In this document: piece by piece, positions 18,329-29,000 of the stretch
How positions within the stretch are numbered: the stretch's first letter is position 1
Layout of the letters: every line of letters starts with the position of its first letter
Source: CAZOKZ01 sp964580585
GTDB lineage: Bacteria > Sumerlaeota > Sumerlaeia > SLMS01 > JAHLLQ01
Length of the DNA: 58,458 bases
Reading direction: 5' to 3'
NCBI GenBank assembly: GCA_964580585.1
Contig: CAZOKZ010000025.1
Coordinates: 1-58,458 of the forward strand
The notes under the pieces: generated by a model
Database searches by the model: none
What the model saw: the letters and a program-made list of their open reading frames with translations, nothing else
Told to the model about the DNA's origin: nothing
Position numbers and translations under genes: made by a program

Positions 18329-19546
18329 ATGAAACGAACACGCCGCATTGCGCTCGATTTGGGGCAGACGCATTTTCTGGAAAACTATCGAATGAAAGCG
18401 TACCGCGGCATTCTTCGGTATGCTCGCACGCGCGGAAATTGGGAAATTCTTTACAATGACCACCATTTTTCCCTGGTGGGAAAGTATAATCGCCTTTGCG
18501 ATCTGCCCCGGTTAAACGCCGATGGAGTGATTTTGTCCTGCTGGAATCGAAAACAAATTCGAGAGTTGCGTCGTTTCAATATTCCAATCGTTTCGATCTC
18601 AAACGATTTCCCGGAAGAAGATGTTCCAACGGTTATTACGGACGATTGCGAGGTCGGACAACTGGCGGCGCGTCATTTTCTGGAACGTGGTTTTCAGTCG
18701 TTCGCGTTTTGCGGCTCCCTGGCTGTTCCGTGGGACAATTCACGATGGCAAGGTTTCCAGGCGGAATTGTCGCACCATCGCTTTTCTCCCCAGGTCTTTG
18801 AATTCGCTCATATTTTGGACGAAGGTGAAAGACGTAAAATCGCCCGGACTCTTTGCAATTGGCTCCACTCTTTACCAAAGCCTGTTGGGATATTTTGCGC
18901 AGACGATACTTACGCGTTCCAGGTGTTGGAAGCTGCACGCCAGAAAGCGATCTCCGTCCCTCGCGATGCCGCCGTAGTTGGTGTGGACAATAATTTTTTA
19001 ATCTGCGAATCGGCGATTCCACCTCTCAGCAGCATCGAACAGGACACCGACCGTGTGGGGTATGAAGCCGCAGCATTGCTGGACAGTATCCTTGATGGCG
19101 CGACCCCTCCGAATGCCCCGATTGTGGTTTCACACATCAAAATGATTACGCGCGCTTCGAGCGATATTCTCGCGGTGGACGACCCCTTAATTTCGCAAGC
19201 TCTTGAGTTTATTCGCGATCACTTGGGTGAAGCGATTGGTATCGATCAAATCGCCCGCGTGACAAACGTGTCGCGGCGTACGATTGAAACACGATTCCGC
19301 GACCGACTTGGAATGAGTGTGAATCAACTCGTTCGTCAAAAACGAACACAACAGGCGAAAGCATTACTGCTCGATCCCAATTTGTCGCTGGACGAAATTG
19401 CCCGCCGAACAGGCTTCAGAACCGCAGCCTATTTTTGTCATTGTTTCAAGAAGGAAACGGGACAGACCCCGAACGATTGGCGTAAAAATACCGCTTCCCG
19501 CCATGTGGATTCGGGAAACGTTCACTCTATCCATCAAGAGTCGTAA
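18329..19546 (+). CDS. XylR-type transcriptional regulator (LacI-like sensor + AraC HTH)
   Basis: A 405-residue regulator. The N-terminal two thirds is a periplasmic-binding-protein-like sensor of the LacI/XylR kind (FNIPIVSISND, TDDCEVGQLAARHFLERGF, GIFCADDTYAFQVLEAAR, VGVDNNFLICES), and the C-terminal 100 residues form an AraC/XylS double helix-turn-helix (QIARVTNVSRRTIETRFRD; LSLDEIARRTGF). It lacks an N-terminal LacI HTH, as in E. coli XylR. The start at 18329 has AAAGGAGG upstream; a longer frame from 18215 is rejected. Divergence from a GH13 gene suggests control by a malto-oligosaccharide. A paralogue sits at 52613 in the same arrangement. Confidence 0.92.
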   Translation: MKRTRRIALDLGQTHFLENYRMKAYRGILRYARTRGNWEILYNDHHFSLVGKYNRLCDLPRLNADGVILSCWNRKQIRELRRFNIPIVSISNDFPEEDVPTVITDDCEVGQLAARHFLERGFQSFAFCGSLAVPWDNSRWQGFQAELSHHRFSPQVFEFAHILDEGERRKIARTLCNWLHSLPKPVGIFCADDTYAFQVLEAARQKAISVPRDAAVVGVDNNFLICESAIPPLSSIEQDTDRVGYEAAALLDSILDGATPPNAPIVVSHIKMITRASSDILAVDDPLISQALEFIRDHLGEAIGIDQIARVTNVSRRTIETRFRDRLGMSVNQLVRQKRTQQAKALLLDPNLSLDEIARRTGFRTAAYFCHCFKKETGQTPNDWRKNTASRHVDSGNVHSIHQES

Positions 19547-19551
19547 AATCA

Positions 19552-19590
19552 ACCCGACAGGCCGATTCGGTTGCAGACGGCCTGTCGGGT
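19552..19590. terminator. Bidirectional terminator hairpin
   Basis: A perfect 13-bp stem (ACCCGACAGGCCG / CGGCCTGTCGGGT) with a 13-base loop lies between convergent genes, 6 bases after the regulator stop. T-containing sequence follows on the minus strand (TTGATTTTA), and weakly on the plus strand. Confidence 0.8.
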
Positions 19591-19603
19591 CCAACATTCT
19601 CGT

Positions 19604-20257
19604 TTAGAGGTTCAGCGAGTTGGGATCGCGCGCAAGCGATGGGTTGTCGTACAGGCGTTTACCCGCGTCGTAAGTTTGCTTGTATTGCATAATTGGGCTG
19701 AGGCCCTTCTGCGTGGACCATTGGTTGGGAAGCGGAATCGGGAAGAAAAGCAGGTAAAGCTTGCGCGAGACGGTGATCTCGGTCGCGCCTTTACCTGTCT
19801 GGACAAAATAGTCCGATCCATCAAGGCTGAATACCGCGACTTCCACATCGTAGGTATAGGTTTTTTGCCGCCATTCATAGAAGAGCGAGGTTTTGGTCGT
19901 GTCGTTCACCCCACCGACACGCACCATCACGTTGGCTTTGTAGTCGGGTGTGTCGCGCGACCAATCGACTTCACTTCGCGCGCCCGCTTTTGCGAGTTCA
20001 AGTTGCATGCGACCACGCAAATAATCGGCGATATCGCCATCGACGTAAACACCCATGACTTCGATATCGACCAGGTCATTGGATAGTCGCGAAAAATCCA
20101 TCGAGTAAAAAACATCGTCAATGGCTTCGGCCATGAATTGTTGCTGGAAAGCAACCGGTGGGTTTAGACTGGATTCCGCGTCGGGAACCCATTTGGTGGC
20201 ACAACCGCAAAACATAAAAATGGCGAACAACGACGCGAGCAACGGAATGACCTTCAT
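19604..20257 (-). CDS. Lipoprotein of unknown function (envelope operon gene 4)
   Basis: A 217-residue predicted lipoprotein: short basic start, hydrophobic stretch, and Cys after FMFCG (residue 19) giving a lipobox-like site. The rest is mixed alpha/beta with a segment DIEVMGVYVDGDIADYLRGRMQLELAK and a basic tail. No known family recognised. It begins inside the stop codon of the preceding gene (ATGA overlap at 20254-20257), so it is translationally coupled as the last gene of a four-gene operon and ends at the 19552-19590 terminator. Confidence 0.8.
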   Translation of the reverse strand: MKVIPLLASLFAIFMFCGCATKWVPDAESSLNPPVAFQQQFMAEAIDDVFYSMDFSRLSNDLVDIEVMGVYVDGDIADYLRGRMQLELAKAGARSEVDWSRDTPDYKANVMVRVGGVNDTTKTSLFYEWRQKTYTYDVEVAVFSLDGSDYFVQTGKGATEITVSRKLYLLFFPIPLPNQWSTQKGLSPIMQYKQTYDAGKRLYDNPSLARDPNSLNL

Positions 20258-21012
20258 GGGGATTCGACCTCCGTAGTGGGATTTTCTGCTTCGACGATTA
20301 AATTTTCTAACGTTTGCCTAAATTTGATACCCAAATGATCGAGAAGGCGCTGCTCGGCATCGAGCGGGCGATACCATCCAGCATAACGTTTCTCGTCGAT
20401 GAGCAATTGCTCCGCAACTCCTCCGCTGCTTTGTTCACTTTTTAAATCGAACGAAATTCGTCCGACTAATTGTATTCGTTCGGTAGGCGCTCCCAATGCA
20501 TGGGCGATAAACGCCAACGGGCCCAATCCATAACGCATGTGCCGCCGTTCGAGCCCGAGTTCTTCGACACGGGTGTTCAGCGTCCAAAGTGGACGTTCTT
20601 CTTTTTTCCACGATCCAACTTCCGAGCGTGTTACGAATACCGGACCGTATTTTCCGGAAGCCGCCAATTGACGCCGGGCGGCTTCCTGCAAATCGGTTGG
20701 CAAATTGAATCCAATTTCCTGGGCAGGGACGGAGCCAAAACGCGAACCGTTTTCCAAAAGTACCAGATCGAATACCTGATCCGTTTCCGTCGTCCAAAGA
20801 ACGAGTGGAAGGTAACGAATCAACGAAGCGTCTTCGTTTTCAACCGGTCGCGCATCCTCAACGGGCAGTACAAGTGCCACACGGCTTGGAACGCCCTCGC
20901 TTTTCCATCCCGCGTCATATCGCCAATTGATAGGCGGCTTCATGCATCCCACAGTCATGAGCAGGACGGCAAAACACGAAACCCAAATCCATGCGCGATT
21001 TACCATTCCCAT
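20254..21012 (-). CDS. Lipoprotein of unknown function (envelope operon gene 3)
   Basis: A 252-residue predicted lipoprotein with lipobox LMTVGC at about residue 23. The body shows VALVLPVEDARPVENED near the start, a pattern found in several uncharacterised outer-membrane lipoproteins that also have GYHGHYYP-like or DxRP motifs; family not assigned. It overlaps the upstream gene by 13 bases and the next by 4, so coupled translation is expected. GAGGA lies about 8 bases before the ATG at 21012; an ATG two codons further in is an alternative. Confidence 0.8.
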   Translation of the reverse strand: MGMVNRAWIWVSCFAVLLMTVGCMKPPINWRYDAGWKSEGVPSRVALVLPVEDARPVENEDASLIRYLPLVLWTTETDQVFDLVLLENGSRFGSVPAQEIGFNLPTDLQEAARRQLAASGKYGPVFVTRSEVGSWKKEERPLWTLNTRVEELGLERRHMRYGLGPLAFIAHALGAPTERIQLVGRISFDLKSEQSSGGVAEQLLIDEKRYAGWYRPLDAEQRLLDHLGIKFRQTLENLIVEAENPTTEVESP

Positions 21013-21815
21013 GGTTCTTCCTCTTCTTCATCACTTTCCTCGTCCGAGGTCGTTTCGTGCGTTGGAGGTGGCGTATTTAGATCGGCGGGTGTCGTTTCCT
21101 CGCGTCGCGCATCGAATTCTTCTTCCGCCGAATGTTCAACTTCAGTAACAGAGGACTGATAATCGGCGCGAATCAGCGCAATCTCTGGAACACCTTCCTC
21201 GCGAAAATCCTGAACTGTTGATTCCAATAATTTACTCAACAAACTCGAAAGTCCTCGGCGACTGATTAAGCCGACCCCCGGTGGCACCAGTTCGTCGGTC
21301 GGTCGATAAGTGTCCACTTTGCCAACAAATTGATGCTGGTACAAAACATCACCTTCCACGTCGAATAACACCCCGCGAATTTTACACACGCCAACGACTT
21401 GATCGGCTTGAAGGTGCGACTGGGGATGGCGACTGAGATTTAAGTCCTGAAGTTCCAACCTGAGATGTAGCGGCGGAGCGCCATTGGCGCTTTCCGCAAG
21501 GCGATTGGCCTTGGATTCACCGGGATATTCGGCACAACGATACCCTTTGCGCTCCAGATCGCGCACAACCATTGCCTCGAAATAATCATGCAACGAATCC
21601 GTCAATAACACACGATATTGACCGCCCCAAATGCGATTCCCTACATTCCCGATGGGATTAGAGCGATCGATCAGATCAACGGTTTCGATCATAAAATCCG
21701 TTCGCGCGTTAGCCGCTGGCATATTTGTCGGTTGGTATTCCGGCGGCGAGATACGGAACGCCGTGCAGCCCGAAATAAAAAACACGAACAGGATGATGGG
21801 ATAAATCGAACGCAT
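21000..21815 (-). CDS. Lipoprotein with acidic C-terminal tail (envelope operon gene 2)
   Basis: A 271-residue predicted lipoprotein: lipobox FFISGC at residue 17. The middle contains alternating strands and helices (RVLLTDSLHDYFEAMVVRDLERKG; LHLRLELQDLNLSRHPQ), reminiscent of lipoproteins that assemble in ABC-type or outer-membrane complexes, but no family is recognised. The last 45 residues are strongly acidic and Thr/Pro-rich, finishing EEEEEPWEW. It starts 9 bases after the end of the 1242-residue secreted protein gene and overlaps the next lipoprotein gene by 13 bases. Confidence 0.8.
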   Translation of the reverse strand: MRSIYPIILFVFFISGCTAFRISPPEYQPTNMPAANARTDFMIETVDLIDRSNPIGNVGNRIWGGQYRVLLTDSLHDYFEAMVVRDLERKGYRCAEYPGESKANRLAESANGAPPLHLRLELQDLNLSRHPQSHLQADQVVGVCKIRGVLFDVEGDVLYQHQFVGKVDTYRPTDELVPPGVGLISRRGLSSLLSKLLESTVQDFREEGVPEIALIRADYQSSVTEVEHSAEEEFDARREETTPADLNTPPPTHETTSDEESDEEEEEPWEW

Positions 21816-21824
21816 GAAAGTATG

Positions 21825-24800
21825 TCAGTCCTCGTATAACAGATCGTAAAATCCGCTGCGACGGGTGCGTTGTTCCACCGCGCGGCTTCGACTTTGTATT
21901 CCTTGCATCTTGCGTTGCAGTTCTTGCATTTCTTTTTGAAAGGCCTCGGGATTTTGAATCGACGAGGGATCTGAAAAGCTCTTCAACGTCTTCAAGACAC
22001 CCGTCATGTCTCTGAAAAAGCTACGGTCCTCATTGGTCAGCATATCGCAATTGCTCAAACCTGCCGCCCAATTATTAATCATAATCGAGTCGTCAAAATA
22101 CGTCTGCGATTTGCTTTGAATTTCATCCATATCCCGTCGATTAATTGCCCCCATCATGGGGTTTTCCCCACCGGAGAATGCTTTCAAACGACGAATCGCG
22201 GCTTTAACTTTCGATGGCGGATTGCAGTCGGAATCAACTGTTTCCGCAACCTCGCCTGCCGCTTCCAGATCGATCCATTCGCCCCCAACGCCAATGCCTC
22301 GCGTTCCAACCAACGCGACCCAAACATACTGACGGCGTTTGTCATCGCGTTCGGTTTCCAGGTACAATTTCGGCGTGCCGCCCGCATACTCGACTTCAAT
22401 ATTTGGCGAAACAAGCGCACCACCGCGTTGCACGTTTCCGACGAGTTCCATTCCACGCAGCTCCAGCAATACACGCGCCCCCAAGGCGATTCGCGTATCA
22501 CGAAATTCCAACAGCGACACAACCGACTTGAGATCGATACGCGCTTCGGCGCCTTCGGAGTCCATCACATCAATCAACGGCGGACGTTCAATAACGTCCA
22601 ATTTCAAATCGCCCTTCAACAGCAACGCCCCCATGGATTCCTGGTAACCTCCCATGGACAAAGCACCACGAGGCGTTTGACGCCGAATACGAAACGGGGG
22701 CGCGAAATCGCGATGTGTCTTGAACAGTAATTCGACCGTGCCCTTTGATTCATCGAGACCTTTTTCCGAAATCCGAGCTTCGATCATGGTCAAATCGACA
22801 TCGCAATCGAACTTCACCGGATAATCTTTGCCGTCATATTCCAACGCAAACATTGCAGTCTGGCGGCCCGAGAGCTTGGGACGGAAAAACACAAGACCTT
22901 GATCGATCTTAAACGCGCCTCCCTTATAATTTCCCAACCCACGAATATCGCCTTCGCCCAGTTCCGAAATTTCAAAGGGTAAACCATCGATCGTAAGCGG
23001 CGTGCTCACACCGCTCGAAAGCGATCCCGCCCACCGAACACGTGCGCTTGTAAATTCCGAATCGGAAGGAACGTCTTCGGGTGGCAATAGTTCGAACTGT
23101 CCACGAGCGGTAAGCGTTCCGGCGGCAGAAACCACCTGTGCTTCGATTCCATATTTACCCAGTTTCGCGCGTTCCGTCAGTCGAATGTCGTTCACAAATC
23201 CATTCGCACCGGCCGTGCGCTCGGTTCCATTATCGCGCGAGGCAACGCGACGTCCCTCTGGCAACGTCATGAACCAATCCACACGCTCGACCTTGATGGA
23301 TGCATCGGGTGCGGGATTGATCTCTGCCAGACCGGGCACCATTTGGCGCAAGACGCCTTCTTCGCCCGTATCGCTCTTCACGGTTACGGCCAAACCACCG
23401 GTATATTTCGCGTCGAAGGACAACACGGGGCTCTCGTAATTTTTCCCACCGTAAATCACTGCCATGCGCGCTTTGTGCGGCCCAATTTCCACGGGGCCAT
23501 CGAAACGTATGACACCGGATTCCGCACCTGTTTGGCTGACGATATCGCGGCGATACTCAACGGCGATTTCTTTGCCTTGGGGATCGAGCACCTTGATTCC
23601 CATGTCGTGTTTTTTGCCCGTGGGGACGGAGTAGGAAAACCGCAGTTCGAGCGGTTTCATCAACGAAACGTCGCCCACCTCATTTAACGCCAACTCTAAT
23701 GCCTGCGGTTCCGGCGCTGCTCCGCCTGTTTCCAGTCGAACGGTCGTCAACGACCCTTCTGCTCCGACACGAATCGAATCCGACAACGATTTGTAGCCGG
23801 TGGCGGCAACGTCGAGTTGGGTCAACGCATCGGGCACGACGGAGAGAACCACCCTGCCGGTTGCGTCGCTCTTTCCATCCTCGCGGTGGTTACCCGACGA
23901 AATGTGAATCGAAGCATTCGGAATCGGCGCACCATCGCCAGCAGCCAGGACAACGACTTCCAGGTCGGCCACCGCGGCACCCGCTTCAGGTTCGAGACCG
24001 ATGCGTTCAAAAACCGGTTCCTCGTGCAATTGCACGCCCCAATCCGAAACACCCTGGTAGCCCGGCGCTTCAACCGCCAGGACAACATACATGCCGTCGG
24101 GAAAATCGCGCCACGCATAGCCTTGATCGTCCGTTTCCCCCTTCGCCGTTTTTTCCTCGAACCAATAATCGATCTTCGCGTTTTGAATCGGTTTCTTCGT
24201 CCGACGATCGGTAACCTGGACCGTCAATCCGTGCGCCGCCAATGGATCGAGGTGCGCCAATACGGTCGGCCCCGGATCGCGATCCGGGTAGAAAAAATCC
24301 TCGGTTTCACGATAGCGATATTTTGAAATCCGGAAGTTCAGTTTCGGCGTCATCGCCGGAGCGTTGATGGTTCCGTTGCCCGACGCGTCCGTTTTGAAAT
24401 CGCCTCGTTCGTCAAACCACATCGTCGTCCAAATGACGGTGGCGCCTTCGACCGGCTGGCCCGTCGAAGAGTCCACCACCGTGACTGTCCAATCCTTGCG
24501 TTCGGTCAATCGACGTATTTCGGCAATGAGACGTTTCTGACGCGCGCGAATATCGTTGAGAATTTTGCCTTCGAACATTTCGCGCCGGTGATCGAGAATC
24601 ATCCGCATCCCCGCCACCAAGTGCTCGCGGACAAATCGGCCTCGAAACGATTCTTGCAGCTTTGCATTCGCCAATCCCGACCGATACAGCGTCGGAGGAC
24701 TTTTGTGTTCTACTTCATTGAAATAGTAATCGAAAATTTCTGCCGTAGCGATTGGATTACCGGTCGGCAATCGAAAGCGCTCGGGGTTATTCCAGAACGA

Positions 24801-25553
24801 ATCGAGGTAAGTGACGTAATCTTCGCCCTCCCCCATCGCCCAGGCGGGCTCGAACAGATCGGCCCACTCCTGCATCCCCATTTTCCCTGGCCCCTGAAGA
24901 AAAAACCACTGGTACGCATCGTACCAGGACTCTTCGTAATCGGTCAGCGTCTCTTCGATTACCTTTGTCAGAACATAATCCACAAAAGCGAGGTTGAACG
25001 CCCACGCCGCCATGGTTGCATTCGCGGGAAATCGATTGATGTAGTAGAGCATCGCCGATTTCACATAGCCCCACATGTCGTCTTCTTTAAAACTTTGATC
25101 CACATAGAGGGAATAAAATAAATCGTATGTAACGAGCAGCGCTCCGAGGTCGGTCAGGAGGTTGTTCACCTCACCAAGGCTTCTGGAAAATGGCGCATCG
25201 GGAGAAAGCGCCGATGCCGCGACGCTCGATCCCGTCACGGCGACTCCACCTGCATTAACAATGCCCGCGTTTTCCGAAAGCTCGTCCACCGAGGCCAGAA
25301 TCAAGCCCGCCGCTGCGTTTCCTCCCCGATCATGAGCAAAATCGGCAAGCAATTGCGCCATCAAATGTGTCGCGCGCCGCTCACGTTCCTTCGGGTCTTC
25401 AATCGACCACAAAGCGTCGAATTCATCGGCCCAATCGACAATATCGAGTTCTTCCCACTCATCCGCCAACGCGGGTGCGGGCATCATGAAGCAGAAAAAC
25501 AAGCCGAACGCGACGGCAAAGAAACCGAGACTCTTGAGAGAACGGACGTCCAC
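21825..25553 (-). CDS. Large secreted protein with three carboxypeptidase-regulatory-like domains
   Basis: A 1242-residue exported protein leading the envelope operon. GTG 25553 is chosen for GGAG 8 bases upstream and a signal peptide ending APALA (about residues 1-30); the frame is open from 25613 but reads poorly. An alpha-helical first part (about 31-345) is followed by three CarboxypepD_reg-like beta sandwiches (about 350-420 VVDSSTGQPVEGATV, 440-510 VTDRRTKKPIQNAKI, 527-600 VVLAAGDGAPIPNAS), then further Ig-like domains and a helical, Gln/Arg-rich tail (KMQGIQSRSRAVEQR). The protein has no catalytic motif that I recognise. With three lipoproteins downstream it may be the scaffold of an envelope complex. 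Confidence 0.82.
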   Translation of the reverse strand: MDVRSLKSLGFFAVAFGLFFCFMMPAPALADEWEELDIVDWADEFDALWSIEDPKERERRATHLMAQLLADFAHDRGGNAAAGLILASVDELSENAGIVNAGGVAVTGSSVAASALSPDAPFSRSLGEVNNLLTDLGALLVTYDLFYSLYVDQSFKEDDMWGYVKSAMLYYINRFPANATMAAWAFNLAFVDYVLTKVIEETLTDYEESWYDAYQWFFLQGPGKMGMQEWADLFEPAWAMGEGEDYVTYLDSFWNNPERFRLPTGNPIATAEIFDYYFNEVEHKSPPTLYRSGLANAKLQESFRGRFVREHLVAGMRMILDHRREMFEGKILNDIRARQKRLIAEIRRLTERKDWTVTVVDSSTGQPVEGATVIWTTMWFDERGDFKTDASGNGTINAPAMTPKLNFRISKYRYRETEDFFYPDRDPGPTVLAHLDPLAAHGLTVQVTDRRTKKPIQNAKIDYWFEEKTAKGETDDQGYAWRDFPDGMYVVLAVEAPGYQGVSDWGVQLHEEPVFERIGLEPEAGAAVADLEVVVLAAGDGAPIPNASIHISSGNHREDGKSDATGRVVLSVVPDALTQLDVAATGYKSLSDSIRVGAEGSLTTVRLETGGAAPEPQALELALNEVGDVSLMKPLELRFSYSVPTGKKHDMGIKVLDPQGKEIAVEYRRDIVSQTGAESGVIRFDGPVEIGPHKARMAVIYGGKNYESPVLSFDAKYTGGLAVTVKSDTGEEGVLRQMVPGLAEINPAPDASIKVERVDWFMTLPEGRRVASRDNGTERTAGANGFVNDIRLTERAKLGKYGIEAQVVSAAGTLTARGQFELLPPEDVPSDSEFTSARVRWAGSLSSGVSTPLTIDGLPFEISELGEGDIRGLGNYKGGAFKIDQGLVFFRPKLSGRQTAMFALEYDGKDYPVKFDCDVDLTMIEARISEKGLDESKGTVELLFKTHRDFAPPFRIRRQTPRGALSMGGYQESMGALLLKGDLKLDVIERPPLIDVMDSEGAEARIDLKSVVSLLEFRDTRIALGARVLLELRGMELVGNVQRGGALVSPNIEVEYAGGTPKLYLETERDDKRRQYVWVALVGTRGIGVGGEWIDLEAAGEVAETVDSDCNPPSKVKAAIRRLKAFSGGENPMMGAINRRDMDEIQSKSQTYFDDSIMINNWAAGLSNCDMLTNEDRSFFRDMTGVLKTLKSFSDPSSIQNPEAFQKEMQELQRKMQGIQSRSRAVEQRTRRSGFYDLLYED

Positions 25554-26010
25554 GAGAAAACTCCAGGTTGTTTGGCACTGTCGAATTGCAACTTTTTGCC
25601 AACAATTAGTCAACCCGAATATTCCCGAATCAGGACGACGAAGGTCCCCTTTCGGGGCAAAACAGGGATCCTCCCTTTGCGCAATATTGGCAATTATTTG
25701 TCGATAAGCGGAGTTGATCGTCCCATGGCTTTATGCCAGGATGCCCAAAGGTCGCGAGTGGGATTGGTGAAACACACCCTACTCTCATCGCCAAACCCAA
25801 TGGCTTTATCCGCTGAAAGATGTGCAAACTATCCTTGTAAAAACGATATCCAGTGGAAACAATGACTGTCGGTTTTCGAGGAGAATTCGGATTTGCCGCC
25901 CAAATTTCTACAAGGACTCTATCTGGGAGGAGGAGTCCAACCCAGCAACGATCCCCTGTTTCGACAAGATCGAAATAGGGAATTCAACAAACCCGGAGGA
26001 GGGTTACACG
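25554..26010. other. Divergent intergenic region
   Basis: About 460 bases between the envelope operon and the third amylase. It should contain both promoters. A 10-base direct repeat ATGGCTTTAT occurs at about 25723 and 25800, and a small CCCC-TTTC-GGGG hairpin near 25648. The amylase frame is open from 25822 but has no signal peptide or ribosome-binding site there. No gene is supported. Confidence 0.55.
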
Positions 26011-29000
26011 ATGAAGAAATCGCAATGCCAAGTAGAGAAACTTGCCCCATGCGTGATTGCGTTAGGCGTGGCGTTGGGAAGTATTTTCCCAGGCAACGCT
26101 CAGGCGCAAGCACCGCGGGATTGGCGCGATGAAGTAATTTATCAAGTCATTACAGATCGCTTTTACGATGCCGATCCGACAAACAATAATCTCGAAGGAG
26201 CCTATAATGCTTCCTCGGGAGGGAGCGTTCACGGCGGGGACTGGCGGGGGTTGAAGGAAAAACTGGATTATATGAAGACCCTGGGCGTGACCTCGATTTG
26301 GATTTCACCGGTCGTCAAAGGACGCGGTGAATACCACGGTTACGCGGCCCAGGATTTCAGTCAGTATTCGCCACAATTTGGCGGCCTGACCGAATTACGG
26401 TCCTTTGTCGATGCAGCCCACGCCAATGACATGACCGTAATTATCGATATCGTCACCAATCACACGGGTAACTTTATCGATAGCGCCGACGCTGGATGGC
26501 CCGCCTTCCGAAACCCAGGATCGTACACGTTGCGCTTCCGAAATCAAAACCAGCAACAAGCAGCCCCATTTAACAACCTCGCCTGGTACCACAACAATGG
26601 AGCGATCGACAATTACGTCGATCCCAACCAAGTGCTGGGAGAACTTTCCAGCCTGGACGATCTGAGAACAGAATTGCCCGAGGTTCAGGATGAGTTTTTC
26701 ACCGTTTACAGCAACCTGATCGCCGCAACCGATTGTGACGGGTTCCGCATCGATACGGTCAAACATGTGGATCACGGATTCTGGCAGGATTTCTGCCCAC
26801 GCATCCGCCAGTTCGCCGCCAATAACGGCAAACCGGACTTCTTTATGTTTGGTGAAGTTTACGATGGCAGCAACAGCAAGTGTGGCAGCTATACAGGAAC
26901 CCAGAACGGCGGGCCGTTCGAGATGGATTCCGTGCTGCATTATCCGATGTATTTCCGCACGAACGATGTCTTTGCGCATGGCCAGGCGACAGCAAATCTG
27001 GACAGCGTGTATTCGCAGTTGCACAATTACGATCCCGCATCACGCGACCGATTGGTGACCTTTCTCGATAACCACGATCAGCCACGTTTTCTGAGCGTAA
27101 CGCACGCCGATGGAAATCGCGAGAGGCTGAAACCTGCGTTGACGTTTCAAATGCTCAGCATTGGCGTGCCTTGCCTATATTATGGAACCGAGCAGGAATT
27201 TGAAGGTGATCGTGCAGGTAATCGCAGTAACGATCCGTACGATCGCGAAGATATGTTCGACGGATCGTTCGAGTTCGGTCCTTCGGTTGGCGACAACTTC
27301 AACGAAACGCACGAGATGTTTTTGTTTACTCAGCGCCTGCTTGGTTTGAGGCGCCAATACGATGTTTTTCGCCGAGGCGCACAAACCGGTGTCGCTTCAT
27401 CCGGCGGCGAGGGATTATATGCCTTCGCGCGCACGTATAATACGGATGCAGCCATTGTTGCATTCAATACGTCTGGCAACGCCCTCAATCCCGTGAACGT
27501 CGATACGCCGTTTCCTTCTGGTACAACGTTGATCGATGCCTTGACGGGCACGGTTTATGGCACCATTTCCCAAATTGGTCAAATCTCCGTTTCGCTTCCT
27601 GCGTATGGATCCGTGGCATTGATACCATCGTCATTGTACGTTCCACCGGACCCAGTGGTGAACAGCACGTTGCCCGCTCACGATGCTCGGGATGTGGACA
27701 GCGACCAAGTAATCCGAATTGGTTTCAACAACCCGATGGACGCTTCGAGCGTTGAAGCCGCGTTTTCCATCGATCCACCGATTCTGGTTTCCTTTTCTCC
27801 GGTGGACGAAAGTACTTTCGATTTCACTCCTCAAACGCCACTCATGGGTGACACATTGTACACCGTACGAATTGCGGAAACAGCACAGGAAGCCGGTACC
27901 ACCAAAGTCGCACCGCGTTCGATGCGAGCAGGATTTGAAACAATCTTTCACACAGCAAAATTCGTCTCCATTCCACCGGAATTCACGATCCAAATCATCG
28001 CGGACGATTCGGATGGATTGGTCGCTCCCGAGGGCATCGACTGGTCGCCCGGTGGCGCGTGGGGCGATTATCTCTATGTCGGCGATGAAGGCGCACAGGG
28101 CTTCTGGAAAGTCGCAAACGATGGCTCCAGCGTGCTCAATTTTCCCACAAGCCGCACGTTCAACAAACCCGAAGGGATTGAATTCGACTCACCCAGCGGT
28201 AACTTTGGAGGCCGTTTGCTTTCCGCCGATTCTAACGGCATTTACGCCATCTCCAGTAACGGAACGACGGCAACAATCAAAGAAAACCTGCCCGCCGCCA
28301 ATACGGGTGCTGCGGCAATCGATCATTTAGGGTTGTTTGGAGCAGGTGGAAATTTCTTCCTGGGCTCGAATATTGACGACAACATTATCGAACTCGGCAT
28401 CGATGGCACCGAGACGGTCTATCAAACAGGCCTGCTGGGATTTGAAGCGCTGACGTTCGCACGAGGCGGGAAATTCGGCACGGATATGTATGCCGCCGAC
28501 CCGGATTTATCCTCGGCCTATGGTCAGATCAACGGCAGCGGTGGAATCTACCGCGTGAAGCCAGACAAATCGCGGACGCTGTTCGCTCAAAACCTCGCGA
28601 TTTCCAAAGGCATTGCCTGCGTGGCGATCGACCCGATTGGCAAATTCAACGGCGATATGTTTGGAGCGGATGTGTTGAACGAAAGTCTGATCCGCATCGC
28701 GAGCGATGGGACCATGTCGGTATTTGCCACTGGGTTTGGCAACTTGTTCGCCTCGCATTGTATCGCGTTCGATCCAGAGGGTAACATGTACGTTGCCGAC
28801 ACGGGCAGCGCGCAGGGCTTTACCGATAGCAGCGGCGGAACGGCGCTTCCCAGGATTTACAAAATTTCGCTGATCGAAAAACCGGAAGTCAGTGTAAGAT
28901 TGAACAGTACGAATATTCCCGATGGTAGCGGCACGATTGATTTTGGAACCGTCAACATTGGAGACACACCGCCCACACGAACGTTTACGGTAGAGAACAC

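Noticed and set aside
25822..26010. N-terminal extension of the third amylase
   Set aside because: The extension lacks a start signal, while ATG 26011 has GGAGGAGG and begins a signal peptide.
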